Of a stretch of 64,000 bases of DNA, positions 52,880-61,460 are shown in pieces (the stretch's first letter is position 1; each line of letters opens with the position of its first letter). Position numbers and translations under genes: made by a program. The notes under the pieces were generated by a model that saw nothing but the letters and a program-made list of their open reading frames with translations, was not told where the DNA came from and made no database searches. Location: contig NCJL01000006.1 of assembly GCA_002278935.1 (NCBI GenBank), forward strand, positions 1 to 64,000, given 5' to 3'. Source of the DNA: Gallionellales bacterium 39-52-133 (GTDB lineage Bacteria; Pseudomonadota; Gammaproteobacteria; Burkholderiales; Gallionellaceae).

Positions 52880-52919
52880 GGTGCGTTCCACGCACCATGG
52901 TGCGCACGGCGCACCCTAC
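52876..52919. repeat. GTAGGGTGCG hairpin repeat overlapping the glcF stop
   Basis: GTAGGGTGCG...CGCACCCTAC arms flank a central CGCACCATGGTGCG palindrome. The TAG in the first arm is the glcF stop codon. It nearly matches 19213-19254. Confidence 0.8.
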
Positions 52920-52953
52920 AAATGCCGGGTTACACCACTGATTGCAATATTAA

Positions 52954-52981
52954 TTTATTCAATAAAATCAAATACTTATAA
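52954..52981 (+). promoter_or_regulatory. 28-bp AT-rich IHF-like element, copy 4 (upstream of the aminotransferase)
   Basis: TTTATTCAATAAAATC then AAATACTTATAA, with 24 bases identical to the hpt copy. It contains AATCAA-ATAC-TTA, the IHF consensus, 36 bp before the aminotransferase ATG. TTTATT and TATAAG at 17-bp spacing could alternatively be a weak promoter. Confidence 0.5.
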
Positions 52982-53016
52982 GTTAAATCATTAACCCAAG
53001 CCAAAAAGGAAACAGC

Positions 53017-54198
53017 ATGACGATCAAATCATTTCACCCTCCCCAGCGCACCCTGATGGGGCCAGGTCCCTCCGATGTCAGCCCGCGCGTGCTGTCTGCA
53101 ATGGCGCGGCCGACCATCGGGCATCTTGACCCGGTGTTCGTCACGATGATGGATGAAATGAAAACCCTGCTGAAATATGCCTTCAAAACCGACAACGAAT
53201 TGACCATGCCCGTTTCCGCGCCCGGCTCTGCCGGCATGGAAACCTGCTTCGTCAATCTGGTTGAGCCGGGCGACAAAGTCATCGTGTGCCAGAACGGTGT
53301 GTTTGGCGGGCGTATGAAAGAAAACGTCGAGCGCTGCGGCGGTATCGCGGTGATGGTGCAGGATGACTGGGGCCGCGCGGTTGATGCGCAAAAACTGGAA
53401 GATGCCTTGAAAGCCAACAAGGATGCAAAGATTGTTGCCTTCGTCCACGCAGAGACCTCCACCGGCGCCCTCTCCGATGCCAAGACACTGGTGGAAATCG
53501 CGCATAAATATAACTGCCTCACCATCGTCGATGCGGTCACCTCGCTGGCAGGCTCGAAGCTCCTGGTGGACGAATGGAAGATCGATGCGATTTATTCCGG
53601 CACGCAGAAATGCCTTTCCTGCACGCCGGGTTTATCACCCGTCAGCTTCAGCGCCAATGCACTGGAAAAAATCAAGAACCGCAAAACCAAAGTGCAGAGC
53701 TGGTTTATGGACCTGAACCTGGTGATGGGCTACTGGGGCGGCGCCACCAAGCGCGCTTACCACCATACCGCGCCGATCAACGCGCTGTATGGCCTGCACG
53801 AATCATTGGTAATCCTGCAGGAAGAAGGCATTGAAAATTCCTGGGCACGCCACCAGAAAAACCACCTCGCCCTGCGCGCAGGTCTGGAAGCCATGGGCCT
53901 CACCTTTATCGTTCCCGAAAATGAACGTCTGCCGCAACTGAATGCAATCAGCATTCCCGAAGGTGTGGATGAAGCCGCCGTGCGCAATATCCTGCTCAAC
54001 GATTATCAATTGGAAATCGGTGCAGGCCTGGGCGCGATGGCGGGCAAGGTATGGCGTATAGGTTTAATGGGCCATGCATCAAACCAGCGCAATATTCTGC
54101 TGTGCCTGAATGCACTGGACGATGCACTGGGCCGCGTCAAGGCGCCGATCAAGCATGGTGTGGCAGTGGCAGCGGCGAACAAGGCATTCGCCGGCTGA
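53017..54198 (+). CDS. class V glyoxylate aminotransferase (AGT/Sga-like)
   Basis: This pyridoxal-phosphate enzyme has 393 residues. The cofactor lysine is in YSGTQKCLSC (about Lys198), with VDAVTSLAGSK before it. It begins LMGPGPSDVSPRVL, the AGT signature. It would convert glyoxylate to glycine using serine or alanine. Following glcDEF, it takes the product of glycolate oxidation, so a phosphoglycolate salvage role is likely. The amino donor cannot be called from sequence. A strong terminator follows. Confidence 0.9.
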   Translation: MTIKSFHPPQRTLMGPGPSDVSPRVLSAMARPTIGHLDPVFVTMMDEMKTLLKYAFKTDNELTMPVSAPGSAGMETCFVNLVEPGDKVIVCQNGVFGGRMKENVERCGGIAVMVQDDWGRAVDAQKLEDALKANKDAKIVAFVHAETSTGALSDAKTLVEIAHKYNCLTIVDAVTSLAGSKLLVDEWKIDAIYSGTQKCLSCTPGLSPVSFSANALEKIKNRKTKVQSWFMDLNLVMGYWGGATKRAYHHTAPINALYGLHESLVILQEEGIENSWARHQKNHLALRAGLEAMGLTFIVPENERLPQLNAISIPEGVDEAAVRNILLNDYQLEIGAGLGAMAGKVWRIGLMGHASNQRNILLCLNALDDALGRVKAPIKHGVAVAAANKAFAG

Positions 54199-54217
54199 GC
54201 TCTGTTTCATCGCCGCA

Positions 54218-54246
54218 AAAAAAACCCGCCGAGTGCGGGTTTTTTT
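54218..54246. terminator. bidirectional terminator after the aminotransferase
   Basis: A7-CCCGC (54218-54229) pairs with GCGGG-T7 (54235-54246) around CGAGT. It can serve both strands. Confidence 0.9.
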
Positions 54247-54353
54247 ATTCTGAAACACTGGTTTCGTTACTTACAAACCTCGCTCCTGTTTATTTGCAGA
54301 TTGCTCTCTGCAGATTGAACAACAGAACAATCAGGCAAGGTGTCCGGGATAAA

Positions 54354-54653
54354 CTAGCCCTTAGGTACAAAGTAAGGTTTGCCTTCGGCATCCACTAAGC
54401 AGGCGTAAAATTCCCTCTTGAATCTGGTTGATTCACTCTCATCGTCTTTGTTATTGAGAAATTGCCGCCAGTTGCTTTTAACCATACAGTCCTTTGTCTG
54501 AGTATCAACTGCGGTTTTACAGGCCGCATCCTCTTTGCCGCAGGTATCCGACAGGTTGTATTTCAACGTTTCCCTGAAGACCAGCTCTTCAAAATCAGCT
54601 TCGCTACAAGCCGTCATCAACAGTGTCATGCAAATTATTATTATAAATTTCAT
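54354..54653 (-). CDS. small lipoprotein of unknown function
   Basis: From MKFIIIICMTLLMTACSEAD it has a signal peptide and lipobox (LMTAC, Cys at about 15), and 99 residues in total. The mature part has four further cysteines (DTCGKEDAACKT, KDCMV, YACLV), suggesting two disulfides. The longer frame from 54722 would put a charged leader before the signal and is unlikely. I do not recognise the family. Confidence 0.6.
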   Translation of the reverse strand: MKFIIIICMTLLMTACSEADFEELVFRETLKYNLSDTCGKEDAACKTAVDTQTKDCMVKSNWRQFLNNKDDESESTRFKREFYACLVDAEGKPYFVPKG

Positions 54654-54737
54654 CTTTAATCCCCTAAAGAATCTGTCAAAAACATGCCCGGGTCGTTTAA
54701 TCAAATTTAATTTACCCGACATGAGCTTATCCGGTTT

Positions 54738-55079
54738 CTACGCTACCAGCATCGCTTCCGGCACCCGCTTCTGAATAACGCTCACCAGTTCCAGAATCAA
54801 TCCGTTCCTGCAATTCACCGACACCCACAACAAATTCAGCTTCATATTAAAATTAACAAACACCACATCAGGACAAGGCTCCAGCGCCTTCTGCAGATTG
54901 ATCAGCGTAATGTCAATAATGTGCTGCGGGCGCTTGTTCAGTTTTGGAACCAGCATCATGAAGTCCGCCAGCGGGCGCCCGTCCGCACCGCGCGTGGGCA
55001 CGATTTGCCACAGCGGCGTGCCCGGTTCCAGCACAGGGCCGGAAGAGGACAGCTTGGCGGAAAATTTAACGAGGTTCAT
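54738..55079 (-). CDS. conserved-looking protein of unknown function
   Basis: This 113-residue protein from MNLVKFSAKLSSSG has AGGAGG just before the ATG. It is a compact alpha/beta sequence with no signal peptide or membrane segment (WQIVPTRGADGRPLADFMML, IIDITLINLQKALEPCPDVV, LLWVSVNCRNGLI). The alternation looks like a real fold, but I do not recognise it. Confidence 0.55.
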   Translation of the reverse strand: MNLVKFSAKLSSSGPVLEPGTPLWQIVPTRGADGRPLADFMMLVPKLNKRPQHIIDITLINLQKALEPCPDVVFVNFNMKLNLLWVSVNCRNGLILELVSVIQKRVPEAMLVA

Positions 55080-55134
55080 ATGCCTCCTGCGTATTATCGC
55101 GCCCGGCAACGCTTTAAGCGCGAGAACAATACCT

Positions 55135-55704
55135 TCAATGTGTAGCCAGTTTACCCAATTCAGTCAATATCGAATACACCAGCTCCTGCCCCTGCACGCT
55201 CATGCCCCTGGTCAGCTTGTCGGCATCCCTTTCGCCATCCACAAATTTGCGCATCGCACCGCCCAGCTTGGCCATATCCCCGCCAGCACGCACCATCTGC
55301 TCGGACATGTTCGCCAGCATATGCAAGGCTGCCACATCGCCCCTGCCTGCGGCATTGATGATGCCGGCGAGGCCGGGTGCGGCCAGGGTCGGATCCGGCT
55401 TTGCCTCGGGGTCTGGCAAGGTGGAAGGGTCCTGAATGCCGAACAGGATGGCCTCGATAATCGCGCTGTCTTCCTCATCAAGGCCGCTTAACACGCTGGC
55501 ATCGCGCTTGCCGTTGAGCACCTGGCGTATTACCACCACCAGCGATTCCCAGCCATTCTGCGCCGAGGTTTGCAGTATCGGTTCCAGTTGCGGCAGCAAG
55601 TCACGGTGCAGGCAGGCCATCACCACGTTATGAATCAAGGCTGCGTGAAATTGCACAATTTGCTTTTTTTGGTCAGAGAGTAATTGGGACATAGCCTGGG
55701 TCAT
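55135..55704 (-). CDS. unknown alpha-helical protein
   Basis: This 189-residue soluble protein is mostly helical (LSDQKKQIVQFHAALIHNVV, WESLVVVIRQVLNGKRDASV, LGGAMRKFVDGERDADKLTR). It carries two similar (N/D)GxRDAxxL units at about 62 and 160, hinting at an internal duplication. It is 55 bp upstream of the previous unknown gene, so the two may form an operon. The family is not recognised; an ATG four codons in is an equal start. Confidence 0.6.
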   Translation of the reverse strand: MTQAMSQLLSDQKKQIVQFHAALIHNVVMACLHRDLLPQLEPILQTSAQNGWESLVVVIRQVLNGKRDASVLSGLDEEDSAIIEAILFGIQDPSTLPDPEAKPDPTLAAPGLAGIINAAGRGDVAALHMLANMSEQMVRAGGDMAKLGGAMRKFVDGERDADKLTRGMSVQGQELVYSILTELGKLATH

Positions 55705-55774
55705 TCTGAATTTACTTTACGCATTGCAGAGTAGACATCATAGCAAATCCACCCAGTGTTTAAACACTCCCCGC

Positions 55775-55833
55775 AGGAGCGCAGATCTCTGCGCGATTTT
55801 TATAACAGCCATCGCGCAGAAATCTGCGCTCCT
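55775..55833. repeat. AGGAGCGCAGAT hairpin repeat
   Basis: AGGAGCGCAGATCTCTGCGC (55775-55794, arm to 55797) is inverted at 55811-55833 with one mismatch over 23 bp and a 13-base loop. It lies between the divergent unknown gene and rbgA. Confidence 0.75.
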
Positions 55834-55886
55834 ACAACGTCAGCCCAGCTGGGGTAGAATACGCTTTTAGTTTGAAAAGCAAAAAC

Positions 55887-56804
55887 ATGGCAATTCAATG
55901 GTTTCCCGGACACATGGTGGCGGCGCGCAAGAATGCGGCCGATACCATGGAACGCACCGATGTGGTGATCGAGGTGCTGGACGCACGCCTGCCGGAGGCA
56001 AGCTGCAATCCCATCGTCACCGAGCTGCGCCTGTTTCGCCAGCGCCCCTGCCTGAAAATCCTGAACAAGGCCGACCTGGCCGATCCGGCCGCCACCAAGG
56101 CGTGGCTGCAATTTTACAACGCGCAGAAAGACGTAACCGCCGTTGCGCTGTCGTGCAAAAAGGCGAGCGATGTCGCGAAGATACCCGCGCTGTGCGAAAA
56201 ACTCGCGCCGCATCGCGGCTCCACCATCAAACCGCTGCGCATGATGATTATGGGTATCCCCAACGTGGGCAAATCCACGCTGATGAATGCGCTGCTGAAC
56301 AAGCGCGTAGCCAAGGTGGGCGACGAACCGGCGGTGACCAAAAACCAGCAGCGCCTGGACCTGAACGAGCGCATGACGCTGATCGACACCCCCGGCATGA
56401 TGTGGCCGAAGATTGAGCATGATGCCGACGGCTTTATGCTGGCCGCCAGCCACGCCATCGGCCGCAATGCAGTAAACGACGAAGAGGTGGCCGTCTTTCT
56501 GGGCGACATCCTGCTTGCCCGCTACCCTGAAATGGTGGCGGTACGCTACAAAATTTCCGTAGAGGGAATGGACGGCGCAGATCTGGTTGAAGCCATTGCA
56601 AAACGCCGCGGCTACCGCCTCAAGGGCGGCGACTACGATCAGGAAAAAGCCGCGCTGGCATTTCTGCAGGACTATCGCGATGGTGCCATCGGTCGCATCA
56701 GCCTGGAGACGCCTGAGTCTCGCAGTGTGATGTTGCAGCAGCATGCAGCGTTGAAGAAGCCGCCTATCGATGACGCGCCCGATGCATCCACCCATGATGA
56801 GTAA
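55887..56804 (+). CDS. rbgA: ribosome biogenesis GTPase RbgA/YlqF
   Basis: This circularly permuted GTPase for 50S assembly has 305 residues. The order is G4 (NKADLAD, about 57), G1 (GIPNVGKST, about 118) and G3 (DTPGMMWP, about 167), the hallmark of the family. It begins MAIQWFPGHMVAARK, diagnostic for YlqF. A TTG five codons upstream also opens the frame but is less likely. It overlaps arsC by 8 bp. Confidence 0.93.
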   Translation: MAIQWFPGHMVAARKNAADTMERTDVVIEVLDARLPEASCNPIVTELRLFRQRPCLKILNKADLADPAATKAWLQFYNAQKDVTAVALSCKKASDVAKIPALCEKLAPHRGSTIKPLRMMIMGIPNVGKSTLMNALLNKRVAKVGDEPAVTKNQQRLDLNERMTLIDTPGMMWPKIEHDADGFMLAASHAIGRNAVNDEEVAVFLGDILLARYPEMVAVRYKISVEGMDGADLVEAIAKRRGYRLKGGDYDQEKAALAFLQDYRDGAIGRISLETPESRSVMLQQHAALKKPPIDDAPDASTHDE

Positions 56805-57150
56805 AGAATCCATCCGTATCTACTACAACCCGTGCTGTTCCAAGTGCCGCGAAACAGTTGCGCTGGCAAGTGAGCGCGGCTACACAACAGAACTTATTGA
56901 ATACCTTGTCACGCCGCCAGGCAAGGAAGAGCTGCGCAGCTTGTTAAGCAAGCTCGGCATGAAACCGCTGGAATTGATACGCAAGGGCGAAGAAGTTTTC
57001 AAACAGAATTATGCCGGACGTACATTAAGCGATGAGGAATGGCTGGATGCGATGCTGGCCCACCCTGTACTGATCGAGCGGCCCATCGTGGTGCGCGGCA
57101 ACAGAGCAGTAGTGGCACGCCCACCGGAAAAAGTACTGGCTCTACTTTGA
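56797..57150 (+). CDS. arsC: ArsC-family (glutaredoxin-type) arsenate reductase
   Basis: This 117-residue thioredoxin-fold protein would reduce arsenate with glutathione and glutaredoxin. The catalytic cysteine sits in YYNPCCSKCRET, where the usual motif is NPRCSKSR, so two extra cysteines flank it. The arginines of the family appear in NYAGRTL and IERPIVVRGNRAVVARPPE. No arsB or arsR is adjacent, so it may be a YfgD/SpxA-like member without arsenic specificity. It starts inside the end of rbgA. Confidence 0.8.
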   Translation: MSKESIRIYYNPCCSKCRETVALASERGYTTELIEYLVTPPGKEELRSLLSKLGMKPLELIRKGEEVFKQNYAGRTLSDEEWLDAMLAHPVLIERPIVVRGNRAVVARPPEKVLALL

Positions 57151-57169
57151 TCCGCAAAGCGCAGTGCCG

Positions 57170-57201
57170 CAGGTCGGGTTACGCTGCGCTCACCCGACCT
57201 G
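57170..57201. terminator. CAGGTCGGGT hairpin shared by arsC and the hydrolase
   Basis: CAGGTCGGGT (57170-57179) and ACCCGACCTG (57192-57201) form a 10-bp stem, and a T-run follows on the plus strand. The stop codon of the minus-strand hydrolase (57190-57192) lies in the loop. The sequence is of a widely seen palindromic repeat type, here possibly acting as terminator. Confidence 0.55.
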
Positions 57202-58080
57202 CATTTTTTGTGGCGGGGGAAAATGCGCCACCACCCTGTCCACCACTTCCTGATTACCCAGTATGCGTGAGTGCCCCAGCATTTCTGTCTGTATCAACTC
57301 GGTACCGTGCAGATTTTTTTGTATTTCATGGCTGGCACTGATCTGGTTGATCCTGTCAAATTTATCATGCACCAGCAGCACATCGTGGTGCCTGATTTTT
57401 TCATAATCCAGCACGCACAATTCGGCCAGGATCAGGCCGCTGTCACTTTCAATTTGCCGAATAACCTGTGCAAACAAATCCTCATAAATACCCAGACGCA
57501 TGCGCATTTTTTCCAGCCAGCCGATAAAATTCTCCATTGGTGCAACTGCCACCATTTTCAGTTCGCGCTCAAAATTTTCGCTGACCTTGAACATCGAGTT
57601 TGAGCCGATTGAATGCGCAACGACGCCGTACAGCGTATCCGCATAATGTGCGGCGACCAGTCCTGTGCCGCGCACAATTTCGGGGTAGCTGCTGAAGCGG
57701 CTTGAGCTTTCGCCATGCCCTTTGTGGTCGAAAGCCACCACCCTGTAACCCTGCTGCAGCAAGGGGGTAATAAACGCGTCGAGCTGTAATGCCCTGCCTG
57801 CCCAGCCATGCACCAGCAGAATGACCGGCCCGGAGCCCCATTCATAGACCTTGATTTTATTGTGGTTGAACGCAAGATAGAAACTGTGTGCCTGACTGAG
57901 CAGCTCGCGCTGTGCAGCGGACAATTGAAAAGGTTTTATAGCAAAGCCTTTTTCGCGCATCAAACGGGTGAAGGTGTGCGGTGCAACATAAAATAACATT
58001 CTGGTCAGCCAATAGCTTAAGGCGGACGCCATGGTACGGTCGTGCTTTTTTTGACCCCAGTTGTATTCATTTTTTGCCAT
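57190..58080 (-). CDS. alpha/beta hydrolase
   Basis: This 296-residue hydrolase from MAKNEYNWGQ has the oxyanion segment ILLVHGWAGRALQLDAFI and FDHKGHGESS. The nucleophile elbow is AHSIGSNS (Ser), with Asp in HDKFDRIN and His in LGHSRILG. The family covers esterases, lipases and haloperoxidase-like enzymes, so the substrate is unknown. It has no export signal. Longer starts exist up to 58116. Confidence 0.85.
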   Translation of the reverse strand: MAKNEYNWGQKKHDRTMASALSYWLTRMLFYVAPHTFTRLMREKGFAIKPFQLSAAQRELLSQAHSFYLAFNHNKIKVYEWGSGPVILLVHGWAGRALQLDAFITPLLQQGYRVVAFDHKGHGESSSRFSSYPEIVRGTGLVAAHYADTLYGVVAHSIGSNSMFKVSENFERELKMVAVAPMENFIGWLEKMRMRLGIYEDLFAQVIRQIESDSGLILAELCVLDYEKIRHHDVLLVHDKFDRINQISASHEIQKNLHGTELIQTEMLGHSRILGNQEVVDRVVAHFPPPQKMQVG

Positions 58081-58230
58081 GCAGCCCCCGTTCCACTTTC
58101 GTGCCATGGATACCATGACTATAGCCCAGTTAATTGATTACTGACATGCAGCGCACAAGAATGGTAACCTTCACCTTTATTCTTGCTGCGTGGCTCACTA
58201 GCAGCGTTTCATTTTAACAAGGAAAATACC

Positions 58231-58824
58231 ATGCCCTCAATTCTCGACCAATCCGCACTCGACCAGCTATTCTGCGCGGCGCGCACCCACAATGTCTGGC
58301 AAAGCCGCCCGGTTGAAGATGAACTGCTGACCCGCGTCTACAACTCCATGCGCATGGGGCCCACCTCGGCCAACTGCTCGCCTGCGCGCATTGTGTTTGT
58401 AAAATCAAAAGAAGCCAAAGAAAAACTCAAGCCGGCTATGAGTGCAGGCAACCTTGCCAAAACCATGGCCGCACCCGTTACTGCCATCATCGGCTACGAC
58501 ATGCAATTTTATGAAAAAATGCCCCAGCTGTTTCCGCACGATCTCAGCGCACGCAGCTGGTTCGACAAAGACGAAGCAACCGCCTTCACTGCGGCCTTCC
58601 GCAACGGCACCCTGCAGGGCGCTTACTTGATGCTGGCTGCCCGTGCCTATGGACTGGACTGCGGCCCGATGTCCGGTTTTGATAACGACATGGTGGACAA
58701 GCTGTTCTTCGCCGGCACCCACGTGAAGTCCAATTTCCTGTGCAATCTTGGCTATGGCGACCCGGCCAAACTGTTCCCGCGCAGCCCGCGTCTGTCGTTT
58801 GATGAGGCATGCAGCATTCTCTAG
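58231..58824 (+). CDS. rutE: RutE-like nitroreductase-family reductase
   Basis: This FMN-dependent reductase of 197 residues resembles RutE (malonic semialdehyde reductase). It contains [36 protein letters not shown] and [22 protein letters not shown]. No other rut genes are present, so pyrimidine degradation is not supported and a general aldehyde or nitro-reductase role is possible. ATG 58231 has AAGGAAA before it. Confidence 0.85.
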   Translation: MPSILDQSALDQLFCAARTHNVWQSRPVEDELLTRVYNSMRMGPTSANCSPARIVFVKSKEAKEKLKPAMSAGNLAKTMAAPVTAIIGYDMQFYEKMPQLFPHDLSARSWFDKDEATAFTAAFRNGTLQGAYLMLAARAYGLDCGPMSGFDNDMVDKLFFAGTHVKSNFLCNLGYGDPAKLFPRSPRLSFDEACSIL

Positions 58825-59840
58825 ACTCGCCAGTTCGGGGAACATCACTCCCCGTGCTGTTCCCGAATATGCGCACAGACTTTCTCGACACCCTGCACGA
58901 TCCCGCCGTGCGCGATCTTGCGTGGGTCATCGCTTCCCCCGGCCTGATTGACGCATCGCACCCTGCTTACAGCGGCCGGGTAGTGGACGATGTGTGGTGC
59001 AATGCGCAATTGCAGGTGGGTGCCGCATGGCTGGCAGCGCTAGACCTTGCTCCGCAAGCGCTGCATGAATATATCGCCGCCCGCCCCACGCGCAGGCTTG
59101 GGCATTATTTTGAAGCGCTGATTAAATTCTGGCTCACGCATCTGCCGCAGACCGAGATCATCGCCACCAACCTGCAGGTGCAGCATGAACTGCGCACGCT
59201 GGGTGAATACGATTTCCTGTTTCGAACTGCCGGTGCTGAAACTTGCCACTGGGAAGCGGCGGTGAAGTTTTATTTGCAGCAGCTACCCGTGGCAGAGCAG
59301 CGCGCCTTTATTGGCCCGGGCACACGCGACCGGCTGGACCTGAAACTGGACCGGGTGTTTCAGCATCAGCTTATGCTGGGCCACACGCCCGCCGGGCAGC
59401 AGGCATTGCCAGCGGGCTTGCAACTGGACAAAACCCAGGCCTTTATCAAGGGCTACCTGTTCTATCACGTGTCCACGCTTAACCGCCCCCCCGTGCAAGG
59501 CGTATCGCCTGAACACCTGTCCGGCTGGTGGATGCGTCATTCACTTGAGCAGGTTCCGCAAACTTCTGCGGAGAGCCGCTGGATCATGCAGCCGCGCTTG
59601 CGCTGGCTGGCCCCGGCGCGCCTGAAGGCGGAAACAGAAGTGATGACCTTTGCCCGGCTCAATTTAAATCTGGAGCAGCACTTCAGCCTGCGTAATGATG
59701 CATTGCTGCTATTCGAAGTTAGCCGCACACAGTTGGGCGAGTGGCAGGAAATTTCACGCGGGTTTGTGGTGTGCGAGAGCTGGCCCGTTCTCGATACTGC
59801 GGCTGTTTTCCACGGTAGAAAGCGCGATGCTGCACAGTAA
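58809..59840 (+). CDS. DUF1853-family protein
   Basis: This 343-residue protein contains [38 protein letters not shown] and [24 protein letters not shown]. This is the DUF1853 pattern and recalls restriction-endonuclease-like folds (acidic residues and WEAAVKF resembling ExK). Function is unknown. The start at 58809 overlaps rutE by 16 bp; ATG 58869 is the alternative. Confidence 0.8.
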   Translation: MQHSLDSPVRGTSLPVLFPNMRTDFLDTLHDPAVRDLAWVIASPGLIDASHPAYSGRVVDDVWCNAQLQVGAAWLAALDLAPQALHEYIAARPTRRLGHYFEALIKFWLTHLPQTEIIATNLQVQHELRTLGEYDFLFRTAGAETCHWEAAVKFYLQQLPVAEQRAFIGPGTRDRLDLKLDRVFQHQLMLGHTPAGQQALPAGLQLDKTQAFIKGYLFYHVSTLNRPPVQGVSPEHLSGWWMRHSLEQVPQTSAESRWIMQPRLRWLAPARLKAETEVMTFARLNLNLEQHFSLRNDALLLFEVSRTQLGEWQEISRGFVVCESWPVLDTAAVFHGRKRDAAQ

Positions 59841-59927
59841 TTCCCTGAGCAAATATCAAGCTGACAATGGCTTTGCACAGCAGGGGAAAACTGTGCTATT
59901 TTCCTTCACATCCAATCAGGAGCAGCA

Positions 59928-60281
59928 ATGAAGCAGGCTATCAAGGCAGCATTAATTTCAGGTCTGGTATTTCCGGGCACGGGCCATTTTGCAATCCATC
60001 GCATTCAGCGCGGCATGCTGTTTTTTGTGCCCGCAGCGCTAAGCTTTCTGTACCTCGTGCGCTATTCGCTGGACAAGGCCTATGCCATTGCCGACCAGAT
60101 CAAGCTGGGGCAAATTCCGCTCGATACCGAAACCATTACCAGGCTGATCACAGCCCAGCCCGGCGCGACAGAAATGATGAAACTGCAGATCGCAACATGG
60201 CTGCTTATTATCAGCTGGGCCGTCAGCATTATTGACTCCTACCGCCTGGGAAAAATATTGGATCATGCGGATAGAAAATAA
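59928..60281 (+). CDS. small two-pass membrane protein of unknown function
   Basis: This 117-residue protein has hydrophobic segments at about 10-55 (GLVFPGTGHFAI, GMLFFVPAALSFLYLV) and 87-105 (ATWLLIISWAVSIIDSY). The FPGTGH motif with a following amphipathic stretch resembles TM2/DUF5683-type proteins. It precedes the RDD protein by 3 bp, so they are one operon. CAGGAGCAGC precedes the ATG. Confidence 0.65.
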   Translation: MKQAIKAALISGLVFPGTGHFAIHRIQRGMLFFVPAALSFLYLVRYSLDKAYAIADQIKLGQIPLDTETITRLITAQPGATEMMKLQIATWLLIISWAVSIIDSYRLGKILDHADRK

Positions 60282-60284
60282 AGC

Positions 60285-61262
60285 ATGCTCTGTTCAAATT
60301 GTGGTTACAACAATCCTGTAACGGTTAAATTCTGCAAGAACTGCGACATGGATCTGCAACATGGATCGAATGACACTGTGCGCGCAGTTGACACGGACGA
60401 ACTGGTTCATGCGGGATTCTGGGTCAGATTTCTTGCCGCTTTCCTGGATGTGCTGGTAGTGGGTGCATGCGTTATTCTGCTGATCTTCGCAATCGCCGCG
60501 CTTATCGCATACAGCGGCAGGGAAAGTATCTTGCAGCACGAGTTGTTTCAGCCATTCTTTTATGGCGTGATTATCTTCCTGGTGGTGAGCTACACGATAT
60601 TGATGGAATCTTCAGACGACAGCGCCACACTGGGCAAGCGCTGGATGAACCTTAAAGTGCTGGACACCGGGGGCAATCAGTTATCACTCCTGCGCGCCAT
60701 GGCGCGTTTTATATTCCGCCTTTTTGCACTTGCCATATTTGCTGCCGGCTTTCTGATCCAGCCCTTTACCCGTCGCAAGCAGGCCTTGCACGACCTGCTT
60801 GCCGGCACTATCGTGATCCGGACAGACACCAGCCGCAAGATCTCCATCATGGCGACCCTGCTGGTGTTATTTATGGCGTTGATGGTGCCCGTACTGGCCA
60901 TTTCTTCCACCGCAGGCCTGCCGTTTGTCCAGCGCCACATACTGAAAGTACAGATGAACCATGGCATACGCACAGGCAAAGAAGCTGCCCTGGCCGTGGC
61001 GCGGTTTTATCATAATAACGGCAGAGTACCCGCAGCCCTCAGCGATGCCGGTGTAAAAATCAGGCGCTCACCCCATGTCGCGGGGATTGATATCAACCAG
61101 CAGAATGGCGAGATTACGGTCACCTTCAGCGCTACGGTACGCAAAGGAATCAGCAGCAAACACCTGATCTTTACGCCTACGCTGGCGGCGGATCAAAGCA
61201 TCAGCTGGAAATGCCACAGCGCGGATATTGAAATGCAGTATCTGGCTGATACATGCAAATAA
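60285..61262 (+). CDS. zinc-ribbon, RDD membrane and pilin-like domain fusion
   Basis: This 325-residue protein has an N-terminal zinc ribbon with Cys3, Cys6, Cys17 and Cys20 (CSNCGYNN, CKNCDMD). An RDD membrane domain follows (FWVRFLAAFLDVLVV, TLGKRWMNLKVLDTGG, RRKQALHDLLAGTIVI). After another helix (about 188-208) the last ~110 residues resemble the globular part of type IV pilins (ALAVARFYHNNGRVPAALSD, GEITVTFSA, ISWKCHSADIEMQYLADTC with a closing cysteine pair). The fusion is unusual. It is not recognised as a named family; transport or surface-sensing are both open. Confidence 0.7.
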   Translation: MLCSNCGYNNPVTVKFCKNCDMDLQHGSNDTVRAVDTDELVHAGFWVRFLAAFLDVLVVGACVILLIFAIAALIAYSGRESILQHELFQPFFYGVIIFLVVSYTILMESSDDSATLGKRWMNLKVLDTGGNQLSLLRAMARFIFRLFALAIFAAGFLIQPFTRRKQALHDLLAGTIVIRTDTSRKISIMATLLVLFMALMVPVLAISSTAGLPFVQRHILKVQMNHGIRTGKEAALAVARFYHNNGRVPAALSDAGVKIRRSPHVAGIDINQQNGEITVTFSATVRKGISSKHLIFTPTLAADQSISWKCHSADIEMQYLADTCK

Positions 61263-61310
61263 AGACTGGCACAAGTACACAATGCCAGGGATTAACCTGA
61301 AAAAGCAGCT

Positions 61311-61440
61311 GTCCACAGATTGCACAGATTCCCACAGATTAAAAAACAAGCAAGATTGAATAACTGACGCAGCAATTGGGTGACATTTTATTCAGCCGCA
61401 TCCGTATGAAAATCTGTGGAAATCTGCGGAATCTGTGGAT
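61311..61440. repeat. CACAGATT hairpin repeat, extended copy
   Basis: GTCCACAGATTGCACAGATT and the following CCCACAGATT (61311-61340) pair imperfectly with AATCTGTGGAAATCTGCGGA and ATCTGTGGAT (61411-61440). The loop contains GCAGCAATTGGGTGACATTT, partly like the middle of the copies at 42078 and 45761. Confidence 0.75.
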
Positions 61441-61460
61441 GAAACTGCGGTTTTTTAGAG

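Noticed and set aside
55800..56813. Open frame of 337 codons opposite rbgA
   Set aside because: rbgA is unmistakable on the other strand and the antisense translation has no family-like motif.
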